A stretch of DNA of 64,000 nt from Cryptomeria japonica. Taxonomy: Eukaryota; Streptophyta; Pinopsida; Cupressales; Cupressaceae. Shown here one piece after another: positions 1 to 11,076 of this stretch (the first letter of the stretch is position 1; the number at the start of each line of letters is the position of its first letter). The notes beneath the pieces were generated by a model. It ran no database searches. It was given only the letters and a program-made list of their open reading frames with translations, and was not told the DNA's origin. The stretch lies in NCBI RefSeq assembly GCF_030272615.1, contig NC_081415.1:625579740-625643739 (forward strand), written 5' to 3'. The position numbers and the translations under genes were made by a program.

Positions 1-599
1 GTTCATGTTATTCAATATTCTATTTTGTGCTCGGCATTGCTCCAAAATTTCTATATCTTGGTTTACGGATTTGGCAGAGTGTTTGGGACGTTCATATGTG
101 TCCTCAATTCAGATGGTTCATGATTTGGAAGTCCACAGTTGAATCTTTCAGTTTGATAGTCAGTTTGGTTTGTGTTCTTGAGGTTTGGTATAATGAAGAT
201 GGAGATCCTAGTAAGTGGTGATGTTGCGGTTGTTTCTGGTGAAATTCACTTTGCTTGTGGATATTTCTAGATCGGTTCCTATTCATGTTGATGGTTCGCA
301 TTGATCGGTGTGTGCATTATTGATCATTTTCTTGATCCAGTGTTCTTCATGTTATGCGACATTCTTGGTCATTGTAGCGTGTTGCAGATGATCGAGGCAT
401 AGTTATTGGTGGTTTTTCGTGGTTGCAGTATTGATTTGGGTCCAGACTATGTCTTAGCCAACATTGTTTTGGTTTTCATGTATGGTTGTAGCATGTGAGG
501 TTAATTTTTATAATTTGTGTTGAGGTTTTAGCCGATCTTGAAATATAGGTTGATGATTTGTATAAATATATGTAATATTCATTTGTGAGATGTATATGT
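1..599. other. Intergenic, nothing recognised
   Basis: T-rich sequence with many short chance frames on both strands. I see no conserved protein motif, RNA gene or terminal repeat. Its position just before an LTR relic suggests it may be further decayed retroelement sequence, but nothing shows this directly. Confidence 0.4.
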
Positions 600-1075
600 G
601 TTATCTCTATGAGTGTGTGATTGAGTAAGTGTGCAAACAAGTGTTATGATCGTTCGGAAGTGTGAAGAGAAATGTGTGGTAGAGAAGATCAGACTGTTCT
701 TAACTGGAACTGTAATTAGGGATGTGGAGATGCTATTTTCACAGGTCATGTAATCCAGATTATTGTCTGGATCTTGTAAGTCAGTGAGCCTTCCTTAGGG
801 TTGTAGCCCTTCTTGTATTTGAGCAGCGAGCTCTAGGTAGTGTGTCTGAATGCATGTTCATTCCCCATTGTAATATTTATATTTACTCCTAACAAGATAT
901 TGTCTCATTGTGGGTAGGTTCCCACCATGTTTTTTCCCTTAATTGGGTTTTCCACATCAAACATATTAGTGGTATGTGTATTATTGATGCGGTGATTGTT
1001 TATGCTTTCATTGCTAATAATCATATATGAATTTAAGTTTGAGTTGCGTAGAGTTTGAGAGAAAACTAATTCACC
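600..1075 (+). repeat. Relic of a copia-type LTR (R-U5 end)
   Basis: The order of short motifs matches the R-U5 end of the intact LTR at 31718-32634. Both have a 'tgtaagtcagtg' stretch, then 'gagcag(c/t)gagctctagg', then a run with 'cattgtaa', then 'tattgt...gtgggt', then a 'cccacc' block. The relic lacks a recognisable start, primer-binding site or target duplication. It is much more diverged than the other copies, so it is an old plus-oriented fragment of the family that includes COPIA-2, COPIA-3 and the pol-less element. The limits are approximate. Confidence 0.45.
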
Positions 1076-1148
1076 TCCTCCGCTCTCAGTTTGTTGCATT
1101 GTTGCCAACATCATTTCCATTGAATGATGGGCCACATTATTATAAGAT

Positions 1149-1903
1149 GTGGGCAATAGATTTATAGAGGTGAGAAAGATTTCTTTCCACATTCATTTGA
1201 GAAAATTTAGGATTGTTGACATGGATATGCTAGTGAGACTGAAGTGTGGGAAATGGCAAATGTCATTTTTGGGTGATGTTTCTAAGAAGCGATTGAAGCA
1301 AATCTTCAATTCTGGGCACGAGATGGTGATTCATGCTATTCAGAGGATTTTGGGGGATAATTTCTTGATGTCGAAGCATCTCTATAAGGTTAACATAGAA
1401 ATCTCAACAATATTTTTGGTGAGCCTGTTGGACATGGGTGAGTAGAAGGAGATAGTGGGTGCTCTATATAGGAAGCTAATAAGGAAATCCAAACTAGGTG
1501 AGCTCAACAATGTCTTGGAAAATATAGACGAAAGGAAGATGATTCCCATGTGTAAAGACTACTTTGTGGTTCATCGATGTGGAAAAGAGGTGAGATAATA
1601 CCTAGTTTTGGTCCCTATAGATGAAACAAGGGTGGTACAATGGAGAGTAGTGGTGGCAAGAAATGTTACGTTTCTCAAGAAGATGGTGGACTTGTTGAAA
1701 TAAGGTAGTGAAAGGTGGTTGCAGAGATACTTGGTGTTAGAGTAGTTGGTGAGTGAAGACAAGAATAAGGAATCAACTGTGGTGGCTATTATGGACACTA
1801 CCCCAGAAGATACTATTTTGGTGGAGGTGGAAATGACAGATAATAGCTCGTGTGGACCTAAATGGCTAGTGAAGGCGACTTGTGGCCGAGTATAATTTGT
1901 TTG
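1149..1903 (+). pseudogene. Unrecognised decayed reading frame, about 250 codons
   Basis: One plus-strand frame stays coding-like from an ATG at 1149 to a TAA ending at 1903, broken by stops at 1443 (TAG) and about 1596, 1694 and 1739. Its first 98 residues are open, with a mixed composition of basic and hydrophobic residues (for example KKRLKQIFNSGHEM) that does not look like random AT-rich translation. I recognise no family. It lies directly after an LTR relic, so a retroelement-borne frame is the simplest guess. A chance run of open frame cannot be excluded. Confidence 0.3.
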
Positions 1904-2005
1904 TGTTGGTCGAGTGCAGTTTGGTTTTTTGCAAATAGAATTAAGGTGTATAAACTGGGGTTGCTCCAATTTTGGACTTTGTTAATTTTGATATAATAGG
2001 TCATA

Positions 2006-3150
2006 TGTAGTGTAGTCACACAAATCTATCCAGCTTAATTAAATAAATATTCGATATTTATTTGATTAAAAATGCACTAGCCACCAGTTAATTAAATTAA
2101 TATTTAATTAATTCATCTCCAAACATTCTCCTATTAATTAAATAAATTATTCAATTTATTTTAATTCATTCATTAAATCAAATTCAAATCAATTAAATAA
2201 ATAAAATCTATTTATTTAATAAAATTCCCTTTTCCTCTTTTAAATAAATTAAATAAAACATTTATTTAAATCATTATCCCCACCCCACTTGCATTTTCCT
2301 ACAAATGCAACTTGCACACATTTATTGAAATAAATGAATTTTTATTTTTAATAAAATCCTATTTTCCCTCACCCACCAAATCCACTTGCAAAATCTAATC
2401 CTCTTCTACATTCTTCTAACCCCTTCCCAATTAGCCTAATCCATCCCCTAATTATTGTCACATTCCTAAGCAAAATGGAGTCACTTCTCAAAGACTCCAA
2501 AGTCTTTGAAAAGCATTTAATGCTTTGTGTGTTCAACAAATTAACCCCCAAAGTCTTCCAAGACCACTAATGGCTCTTACATGACCATTTATGGCTCTTA
2601 CATAACCATTTATGGTTATTTCAAACTTATCTCCCCAAACATTTATTGTTTTGACCATATTCATCCATTTCACATTTGCACAGGAGTTTATCCATTGGAT
2701 AAAAGCTTTATTCTTTGAATAAAGAGTTTATTCATTCAACCAACCTTGACTTTAGCTCCCAAGGTCATATCAAGCATTTAATGCTTATTCCCTCCCCTCT
2801 CAACCTATCTCACATTGACACTTGTCATCCTGGGATTGGGTTGAAAGCCCTCACATGGATTTGAAATCATTCAATCCTAACCCTTGTTGAGATTACTCAA
2901 TCTCAACCATCCATTGCTCCATTTTCCCTATAAATAGAGCCCATTTCTTCATAATCCAGATCCTGAAAACTTGTATGCATTTAAGCTATAGGCATTTTAA
3001 GAGAGCATTTTAGCATAATTACCTAATATCTTGTCATTTTGGATAAAATCAATCATTTTTAGCATCAATAGCTTAATATTAGCTCTTCATTTTACATTTA
3101 GAGCAATATTTCAATCTCAAACCTCCATAAGCATCCATAGTGCAAAAAGC
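2006..3150 (+). repeat. Gypsy-like LTR, diverged relative of the solo LTR at 12631
   Basis: The sequence begins TGTAGTG, is very rich in ATTAAATAAAT-type motifs, and has a TATA box (TATAAATA, 2929-2936) 923 bases after the start. The solo LTR at 12631 has the same TATA box 924 bases after its start. The two share a clearly homologous stretch just before the TATA box (about 2390-2930 against about 13000-13560, both with 'gtcacttctcaaa' and 'aaagtctttga'). The 3' end has diverged and I could not find it: the repeat may run to about 3460 or beyond. No convincing target duplication was found. It is probably a solo or truncated LTR. Confidence 0.55.
2929..2936 (+). promoter_or_regulatory. TATA box of LTR-like repeat
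   Basis: TATAAATA followed by GAGC, in the same context and at the same offset from the LTR start as the box at 13555-13562 in the related solo LTR. It is the likely core promoter of that LTR family. Confidence 0.5.
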
Positions 3151-4285
3151 TGCTGAGAGCTACACTATTTTGGAACTTGGAGAGGAGAGGAACAAGGGAG
3201 AAGGAGCTAAGAACATGCTAAGAGGCATTTGGAGATGTCTCATTATCTTTGTTTCATTAGTTAGATATATTAGCATGATTTTAGTGTCTCTCTTGATATG
3301 CCTGTTTAGATTAGTTTTTGATTGAATAACACTAACGATTTTCTTGTGTGTCTTGTGTTGTTTGTCATTTGCTAACCTTGTCCACTTTGCAAGGCATCAT
3401 GTAGTATAATATAGAACAATTAGAATGTAGATAATATGTATGTGGTTTGGAAGGTAGCATGTAGACTATGGATATGGATTAGATATCAAGGTAGTAGGGA
3501 GTAGAATTTGATGTCTATGTAGATATAGCAACTTGAACATGATACAAATGTAATACACATTTTGAATTAATAAAAGGGTGTAGCCCCATAATGTTGTAGC
3601 TTATCGATCAAAAATAAATTTAAGGTGTTCCAATCTTGAAATGAAAAAATATATTAAACGAAATATTAAATATACATAAAAATATATTCAATAGGAAAAG
3701 AGACTTTATATTAATCCATATCAACTAAAAATTTATGTAATTTTGAGTTGGAAGTCATAAACAAATTTTAAAATAACCTATTATGTCAATGGATCCTTGG
3801 TTTGTTGGTGAAGTTGGAAGGTTCTTAATGAGCTCACTAGGGATCAACTATTGTTGAGTGCAAGGCTTTGATAAAAAATGGATGAGGTCAGGATCATGCC
3901 AAAGAGGTTCTCGTGCCCTCGTATTGGGTAGCAAAAACGAATTTGTGGACAAACCTCCATAAAAAAAAACCTATTATATTTTAATCAACATGAGAGCAAA
4001 AAATTATTATACATGTGTCTAATTATAACATCAATATCAAAATATTAATTTGGTATTTCTCTTATAGATGTGATGAACCCACCTAGATCTCCCCCAAAAT
4101 GTGGCATCACTCCAACCTACCATTATTTAATGTTATCCCAACACAAGAACAAGGTAGAAGCTACTAAATCACATCATTAACCAACCCCTATAAATGTGTG
4201 GGCCTCATATACACCCCAAATGACAAAAAAAAAAGTTACATTTGTGGAATTATTTGACACCTTTAATTGAAGGTATACTAAAGAA
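3151..4285. other. Intergenic, possibly LTR tail
   Basis: The first 300 bases may be the diverged 3' part of the LTR-like repeat starting at 2006. The rest is AT-rich with no coding frame, RNA gene or terminal repeat that I can support. A short homopurine run (about 3961-3969) is unremarkable. Confidence 0.4.
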
Positions 4286-4615
4286 AATCTAGTTTTTCTT
4301 TAAATTTGAGCCACATCTACATGTTGAAAATGTTCGAGTAACTGAATTGTTGTTTTCAAGAATTTGTGTTTTCAAAAGAGAGATCACAAATTCCAATATT
4401 GAAAGAAATACGATATGTAGCTAGTACAATTAGAAGTACCTCCACTTAAAAAATCTAGATTCTCTATAAATTCGAGCCACATCTATACGTTGAAAATGTT
4501 GGAGTAAGTGAATTGTTGTTTTCATGAATTTGTGTTCTTAAAATAGAGATCACAAGTTCCAATATGAAAAGAAAGAAGATATGTACTCTTAGTACAATTA
4601 GAAGTACCTCCACCA
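4286..4615 (+). repeat. Tandem duplication, two copies of about 165 bp
   Basis: Copy one runs from about 4286 to 4450 and copy two from about 4452 to 4615. Both contain 'gagccacatcta', 'gttgaaaatgtt', 'gaattgttgttttca', 'gagatcaca' and end with 'acaattagaagtacctccac'. The copies differ at many scattered bases and by small indels, so the duplication is not recent. It has no coding potential. Confidence 0.8.
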
Positions 4616-5694
4616 TAAATAAGAGTACTAGATATAACCTGTCCCAATCTAAGACATTTAATCTTAAATTACAATTAGAAATAGTTAAATCTTTTCATAC
4701 TTTATTAGTCTTTTGAGTTTTTTAATCCCACATAAGGCAAACTATTAGAATCATACCTTAATAATAAGGAATAATAATAAAAATGTTATTAAAAAGAACA
4801 TTACGGCCTTACTTTTTATTTTGTTTTTTTGGTTCCAGGAAATGAAAGAAAAAGTTTGTGGCGCATGAGACCAGTATCTTATTAAAGCCACACCCAGATT
4901 CACATTTAATTCGTTGATATCGTACGACTAGACAAAAATTTGACGGATGCAGGCAAAGAAAATTTGACGGATGGCAGACAAAGGAACACGAAAATGTGAA
5001 TAGAGAATGAGAAAATAAGAGTGACGGTGCCTCCATTCTTTTACGCTATGTACTCATCCCAAAATATGACGCTCATCTTATACTATTTCTTTCTTGTTTC
5101 TTTTCTTTTTTTTGGCTTTGTTATTATACTTTTGTTTTGTTATACGGTGATTTGAAGCCCTGTTTTGTTCAGTAGGGAGTAATGTTAATCTTTTCATCTG
5201 AATTGTTCAGTGCAGGTCTGTCTTCTTTTTTTTTAAGTCATGTTCAAATTCCACAATGATTAGTCCTTCAATAAAATACAATTTGGTTTCGAATATCATT
5301 TATATTTATTTATTTTTTAATTTTATTTTATTGTTTAATAGTTTTTAAATTAAATTGTGTATTGGGATACATTTCATGATTTAAATTACTTTAATTCATA
5401 AAATTATATTATAATATTAGAGGTTGTTTTGATGGTTTCTAGACATAACTATTATGATCAATTTTTTCATATCATCACAATGAGAAAGCGTGAAAAGAGA
5501 AAATTATTAGAGATTGTGAAAACTTAATGTCTTCAATTTTTAATCATCATGAAATATTTTGTAATATGTTTTTGATATTAAAAGCAGCCAAAACTAAGGC
5601 GGCCATCCAAAAACTAAAAAAAACACCAAGTAGCAAACATCCCTATTTCTTTTTGCCATGACTAATCTTGGATAGGAGCCTCCTAACCCATTCT

Positions 5695-5696
5695 AC

Positions 5697-5731
<35 letters not shown>
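5695..5731. repeat. (ATT)n microsatellite
   Basis: About twelve uninterrupted ATT trinucleotides. Confidence 0.95.
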
Positions 5732-6225
5732 GAAACTAAAACACTTTGCTAAAATCATTAATTTATTACTAAATATAATTTTATTACTTAGAGTTATTTT
5801 TTTATGTTCATCTTCATTTTGTCAATGTTTAATTTAATACTATTTAATTGTTTAGTAATTATAGTATTTTAGTTAAAGGGATGGTAAAATGTAAGAATAA
5901 AATTTATATAAAGTAAATAAAAATTATTTTATAATAAAAAAAACTATATGACATAATATATTTTTTGATTAAATTGATTTAAATAATAATTTTAATGAAT
6001 TGCAGTTGTAAACATCATTAGTTCATTTTAAAATTTTAAAAATATTTTACATGGACTTTACAACTAATAATTGATTGTGATGTGATGATTGAAATGACTT
6101 AAATTCTACTTTTTAAGAAAGTGAAATTATTACTTTTATTATAATATTTTTATATAGACTTTATAACTAATAATTAATTATATTATAATTGAAATGAAGT
6201 GACTTTGATATAGAAAAGTTTTACA

Positions 6226-6229
<4 letters not shown>

Positions 6230-6297
<68 letters not shown>
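6230..6297. repeat. (TA)n microsatellite, about 34 units
   Basis: Uninterrupted alternating TA for about 68 bases. Such a run can extrude as a hairpin and is likely to vary in length between individuals. Confidence 0.97.
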
Positions 6298-6300
<3 letters not shown>

Positions 6301-6433
6301 GTGACATACAAATAATTGATTTAGAATCAATTGCTTTTAAATTATTAACTTTGAGACTAATTTATTCTTTACATTACAATTTAATTGAAATCACATAAAT
6401 ATATTATTAGTCGTCTTCAAACTAATAGTTAAT

Positions 6434-6434
<1 letters not shown>

Positions 6435-6469
<35 letters not shown>
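6435..6469. repeat. (AT)n microsatellite
   Basis: Alternating AT for about 32 bases following a short 'aataataata' lead-in. Confidence 0.93.
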
Positions 6470-6473
<4 letters not shown>

Positions 6474-7488
6474 GTACATTTTTTATTCAATTAAAATATT
6501 TTTTATATAATTAAAATTAGAAAAATATATTTTATGTAAATTTTACAACTAATAATTGATTAAAATCTATTACAAATCAAAATACATGATTGTGTCCATG
6601 GTTGATCTCCATCATATATACATATGAATGATTATTTAATATATTTTCCAAGACAATTTGGAAGTTGTTATAAGATTAGATTTTGATTTGGCTTTCTATC
6701 TAAGATTTAATTCTAAATTTGTTTGAAGTTAAAATAATATAACTAATAATATTTCAAACCTACCATAGTTATTTTAATATTTAAGTAACAATAAAAGACA
6801 ATTAAATTGATTTAAGTAAACAATTTAAATATAGTTAAATATAACACTTAAAGTCTACATAATTTCAACATCTATATAAATAATAATCTTAAATTTAATA
6901 ATTTTTATTTTAAAATATTGATAAAAAAAAATTTTGATTTTTTTAATTTTAGAAGATTTTTTATCCCTTATAATGTAAGAGTCTTACAATCAACATGACT
7001 CCATCCTTGATGGGCCCATTAAGAATAGAAAAATTTAATGTACTATTGAAAAATTTAATTGTATAGATCGAGATATACCTTTTTATTTAACTACTGAAAA
7101 CATAAAACATTGTAAAATAAAGTATAAAGTTTAGACATTGAAAAAAATAAAATTTAGACAATTAAAAATAATATATATCTACTTTTGTGTCATAAATCAA
7201 GTATAATTTAACAATTTAAATAACATTTACCATTTTTTTTAACATAAAAAGGAATGTCATTTGACCATATTCCTATTTTCAATATTTAAAACAAAAAGCA
7301 TTTGATGTTTTTAATATTTATAATGAAATGTATGGGTGGGAGTGGCACTTAAATATGTTTTTGCTTTTAAACAAATTAATGCTCGAAAGAGTCCAAAATA
7401 GATCCGAAATGGCAGAACCATCTTCATTATAATCGTTTACCATATGTACACCAATAATTAATTGTTGGAGTTTCTTCCATAGTGAATG

Positions 7489-8001
7489 CTAGGACGCGAA
7501 AGGGACTAAATCTTCTGCAAAAACATATGAGATTCTGTCTACAACCCATGACGGAGATTCATGGCAGTTATCTTCTGATTCATCAAATTCGGGCATGAGA
7601 GAAGATCTGCAGAGAGGGCAAGTATTCTGATCATGATCAAGCCATTTGTCCAAACAATCCCTGTGAAAAATATGACGGCAATTGCAGAGCTCTCGGATCT
7701 CATCATCCGCCTCAAATGCGCACAAACATACAGCGCAAATAAAATCCTCCTCAACTGCACAAAATCTCTTCGAGACCTCCCCAAACATGGCAACAGGCAA
7801 GTGCTCTCTGATGACTTCTGCAGAAAATAGAGAGCCGGAGGCATTTTCTGTGTGCTCAGAGGTCTCAGGTTCGAAGATCTCCGCCAGCCCTACGCACCGT
7901 AGAGCCCAAAAGAACACATTTTTCAAAACAGACAGCAAAAATGCTGCGTGCACCAGCAGTCTGGGGATCACAAGAATATACTGTCCTGCGAGGAATCCCA
8001 T
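7489..8001 (-). CDS. RING-H2 finger protein, probable E3 ubiquitin ligase (BRH1/RHA1-like)
   Basis: Single-exon frame of 170 residues. A complete RING-H2 domain is visible: Cys89, Cys92, Cys108, His110, His113, Cys116, Cys128 and Cys131, with the conserved Trp120 that in this family contacts the E2 enzyme. Residues about 8-40 form a hydrophobic stretch (YILVIPRLLVHAAFLLSVLK...), a likely membrane anchor, as in plant BRH1/RHA1-type proteins. Proteins of this type transfer ubiquitin from an E2 to target proteins; the substrate here is unknown. I chose the ATG at 8001 (MGFLAG...) over the in-frame ATG at 8034 because family members start with MGF just before the hydrophobic stretch. The longer start would add 11 residues. 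The tail after the RING is acidic. This is the only intact-looking host gene in the window, and it is visibly richer in G+C than its surroundings. Confidence 0.88.
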   Translation of the reverse strand: MGFLAGQYILVIPRLLVHAAFLLSVLKNVFFWALRCVGLAEIFEPETSEHTENASGSLFSAEVIREHLPVAMFGEVSKRFCAVEEDFICAVCLCAFEADDEIRELCNCRHIFHRDCLDKWLDHDQNTCPLCRSSLMPEFDESEDNCHESPSWVVDRISYVFAEDLVPFAS

Positions 8002-8226
8002 GATCAAAGAACCTCGCAGAAAACAAAAGGACAACTTCTCCCCGGGACTCGAGCCCGAGATCTGGTCCGACAGAAACCCTCGGAAAAAAGCAGTACCGAT
8101 TCAGTCAAAAATTTGGCAGAGTATAGGTACTCAAGCAAGCAAAGCTCAACAGCATAAAAACTAACAGAATCAGATACGGCACAGCAGCAGCGCAGACAAG
8201 AAGCTTTAAACTCACTGTACTTCACA

Positions 8227-8245
8227 AAACCCTAACCCTAACCCT
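8227..8245 (-). promoter_or_regulatory. Telo-box-like motif upstream of the RING gene
   Basis: Two and a half copies of the plant telomere-type unit (AAACCCTAACCCTAACCCT on the plus strand), 226 bases upstream of the chosen start codon, in the promoter or 5' untranslated region. Known plant telo-boxes (AAACCCTAA) bind Myb-type telomere-repeat factors and recruit Polycomb or growth-related regulators. A role here is inferred from position only. Confidence 0.5.
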
Positions 8246-8983
8246 GCAACAGCTGTTCTAAAGTAGCCCTAAAACTTACTAGAACTATGCAGGATGATCT
8301 AAATCTGAGGCGACCAGCAAATTCTCTTAGGAGAAGGAAATGAAGGAAGCGGGGGGAAGGTGATTGAGAAATTCTGCGCAATTTAAAGGCGCTCAGAGAC
8401 TTCCATGCCAGCTAAGACTTCTGGTATCATCCCCACCAAACAATTTTTTTTTAACCCGAACAGCTGTTTACATGTGAAGCTTGGTCGCCATCGCAACTAA
8501 AATTGTTAACTCCACTCACGGATTTTAAAATACATTCTTTGTCAGTTTATATTTCGCAATGCCAGGTCAGAGCAATGAGCGTTCGACGCGTATGCACTGT
8601 CCTTGCTGGCTGCCACCACCAAGGCGGGCCCACCTTCAGGAAAGTTGGAATGGCGACTTTATTTTAGGAAAAAATATTTACGAGTTGTCAGATTTGAAGA
8701 GAAAAGAAGGGTCCTTTCCTTAGTGCTGTCCTAAAGTATATTCTTTGTGCCTTTTGGATGCTCATAAGTCCCTTCGCCGGCCAAAGGATTTGCAATGTTT
8801 AAAGCAAAAGGAAGCCCCTCGGAGGTTCACTAGGTAGGACCCCACATCATTTTCAACTTCTTAAAGAACGGTAGAGAATATCATTGTTTATGGAAAGTTT
8901 TCCATTACTACTTTTGAATCAACTAGCATAGCTTTAACACAAGCTTTTTCGTGACTATACCATGGTTTAATAGTGGATCTTGA
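8246..8983. other. Upstream region of the RING gene and intergenic sequence
   Basis: The first 200 bases are moderately GC-rich and probably hold the promoter of the minus-strand RING gene. A TTTAAA element near 8391 could act as a weak TATA box. From about 8400 on I see no gene and no recognisable repeat. Confidence 0.4.
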
Positions 8984-9114
8984 TGTTTTACTATGCTCAA
9001 TCCAATCATTATGAGGGTGGATCTCTAAGGTTTTACCATGCCCAATCCAATCATTATGAGGGTGGATTTATAAGGCTTAGGGTTTTACCATGCTCAATCC
9101 AATCATTATGAGGA
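8984..9114 (+). repeat. Short tandem repeat, three units
   Basis: Three copies of 'gttttac(t/c)atgc(t/c)caatccaatcattatgagg', with units about 45-53 bases apart and variable linkers between them. No coding meaning. Confidence 0.85.
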
Positions 9115-9479
9115 AAAACCTAGCATTTATGTTTTCTAGTAGTGGTAATTGGGTTTGTTAAAAGTGATGGTTTGTATCATGTTATAGTATTGTATGTTGC
9201 TATTTTAAGGTGTTTGATGTAACAATGTAAATTGTGAATTCTTATTGGATGCATAAAAAAAAGTCGAGATCAAATCTTTCATTTATTGCAATTTTGTTTC
9301 CAAGATAATGTTAATCGTATAACAACATTAGAATTTTGTATCAGATAAGTTTCAAGTCTTTGTGGAGCAAAGGCATTCCTTGAGATAAACAGATCACTAA
9401 CCTGATGCATATTGTAAGTGTTTTCAACAGACTGTCAACTTTGAGGTAGTTAAGATGTTGTATTCAGATCATTGGATTG
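9115..9479. other. Intergenic, possibly leader of the gypsy relic
   Basis: No gene seen. It directly precedes the gag-like relic and may be part of that element's leader or LTR, but no LTR end or primer site could be recognised. Confidence 0.35.
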
Positions 9480-10014
9480 AGGCAATTGCACCGAAGCCAA
9501 GGAAGTGATGCCGACGAGGAAAGTACATGTTATGGAAAATTTTGCTAATAGAATGGATACAATTCTGGACATGATGAGAGCAATGAGAGTCTAATTGGAT
9601 GTTGTAGAAGAAGATATAAGGAGATGCCTAAACCCTAGAAAGGATGGTGAAAGTGATGATGAATTAGAACATAATTGAATTGAAGATGATTTTTTAAAAG
9701 AGGAAGAAGAATCAGATCAAATAAAGATGATGAAAGCTATTTCAAAGATCGACAAAAGACCTAGAATTGAAATTCAAAATTATGTGGGAAACTTGAACCT
9801 TGAGGAATTGGTTGACTAGAAAAATGATATGAAGGATACTTTGAATATGAACAAATTGAAGATCTGGAAAGAGTAAAATTTGCTAAAACCAAAGCTAAAA
9901 GGTCATGTTTCATTATGGTGGAAAGAAGCTCGATTGGATCGAAATAGAAGAGGAAATGAGAAAATCACAAAACAAGATAGGATGGTTACAAAATTGAAGA
10001 ATCAATTCATACAT
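9480..10014 (+). pseudogene. gypsy gag relic, N-terminal part
   Basis: Reading across stops and frame changes gives the core of a Ty3/gypsy capsid: a stretch like KLKGHVSLWWKEARLDRNRR near 9890-9950, then KITKQDRMVTKLKNQF up to about 10005. The pattern 'KL(K/R)G.a..WW......R' followed by 'W..M...L...F' is characteristic of plant gypsy Gag. It stops abruptly at about 10014, where unrelated AT-rich sequence begins. Confidence 0.7.
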
Positions 10015-10018
10015 ATAT

Positions 10019-11070
10019 TGATTATAAACTTCAATTACTAAAGTGATTACAAAACCTAAGAGAAAAGGAGAAATCATTAGGTTTGGTCATTGTAATGGTA
10101 CTTTTCTCCAAGACTTAATTAATTATTTATAGCGAAATTAATAGATTAAATGTTAATATAAAGTTCATTAATTAAAGGTAATTATCATTAAACTAGATGT
10201 AAGTAACTAATATAAATATAACATGTAATAATTTGATAATAATTAATAAGTAAATTGATAACACAATAAATGGAATAACATAGCCACTTAATTTAACCAT
10301 GTTATTGGCAAATCATATATAAGGCATTCTCAATATCTTATAGAATCAAGGTTTTCCAATACTTATCTTAATCTTGAGCGCTTGGAATAGTCATTCTCAC
10401 TCCAAGAAGATTCTAGTAGCCTTGGGTTCTTTATGGCTATGGCACCCCACGGAGGAAATCGGTTCTTACACAAAACCAACTATATTATCTACAATTCAAA
10501 GGAATAGTCACAGGTCTAGGCTCTTTTATGGCAAGTAAGCACTCCAGGAGGACAGGTTCTTACACAAAACCTCGCATGCCTTCACAACACGAAATAAACA
10601 TAGCCCTGGCCAAGACACTCTTGAGTGTACACCGTACCCCCAAGTTGGACACACGTTGTGTGCCCTTTCTCTAATGCCCATGCCAACCAATGACCTTAAC
10701 CTTCATTCCTTTGTGCCCTCTAAATTCCTATATTTCCTCCCATGCCCATAGCCGACCAAGCCACCTTCTTCTTCTTCTTCCTTGAGTGATCTTCATGCCC
10801 TCTCCCAAGTCTCACATAAATGACTTATATAACCTTTTCAAGGGTAGTTACCAAACCATCACACCCTTTCGAAAAGGTCACCTTTAGTTTTCTTTTAATA
10901 ATTATAATTATTCCTCTCTCTTAAGAGAGTTTGTGATAAACATTATTTATTAATATTTATTTAAACCAAAGGATTATAAATATCCTTTATTTGTATCTCC
11001 CTTTTTAATTCTAAAAGGGGTATTTCATTACTTTATCTTCTCTTGGAGAAATAGTCACATAACAGTCATA
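10019..11070. other. Unassigned interruption of the gag relic, about 1.05 kb
   Basis: The gag homology stops at about 10014 and resumes at about 11077 with roughly 50-60 codons missing between. The intervening DNA is non-coding and AT-rich, with a C-rich central part (about 10620-10780). It could be a small element or LTR inserted together with a deletion. I looked for TG...CA ends with a matching target duplication and did not find a convincing pair. Confidence 0.4.
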
Positions 11071-11076
11071 GCAAAG

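Larger units (their letters stand above)
4616..7488. other. AT-rich intergenic sequence with microsatellites
   Basis: No coding frame here looks real. The stretch is extremely AT-rich, with long A or T runs and repeated variants of 'caactaataattgatt' (near 6061, 6165 and 6546), which hints at short dispersed or decayed repeats. It ends at the 3' side of the minus-strand RING gene, so its last 100-200 bases probably hold that gene's 3' untranslated region. I see no canonical AATAAA signal close by. Confidence 0.5.

Noticed and set aside
4809-5036. 75-residue minus-strand frame
   Set aside because: Ser/Phe/Cys-rich chance frame in AT-rich DNA, no motif, not supported by context.
8004-8225. 73-residue minus-strand frame and overlapping plus-strand frames over the RING gene
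   Set aside because: They are other-frame shadows of the RING coding region and its 5' untranslated region.
8227-8245. Interstitial telomere repeat
   Set aside because: Only two and a half units, in the promoter position of a gene; better read as a telo-box.
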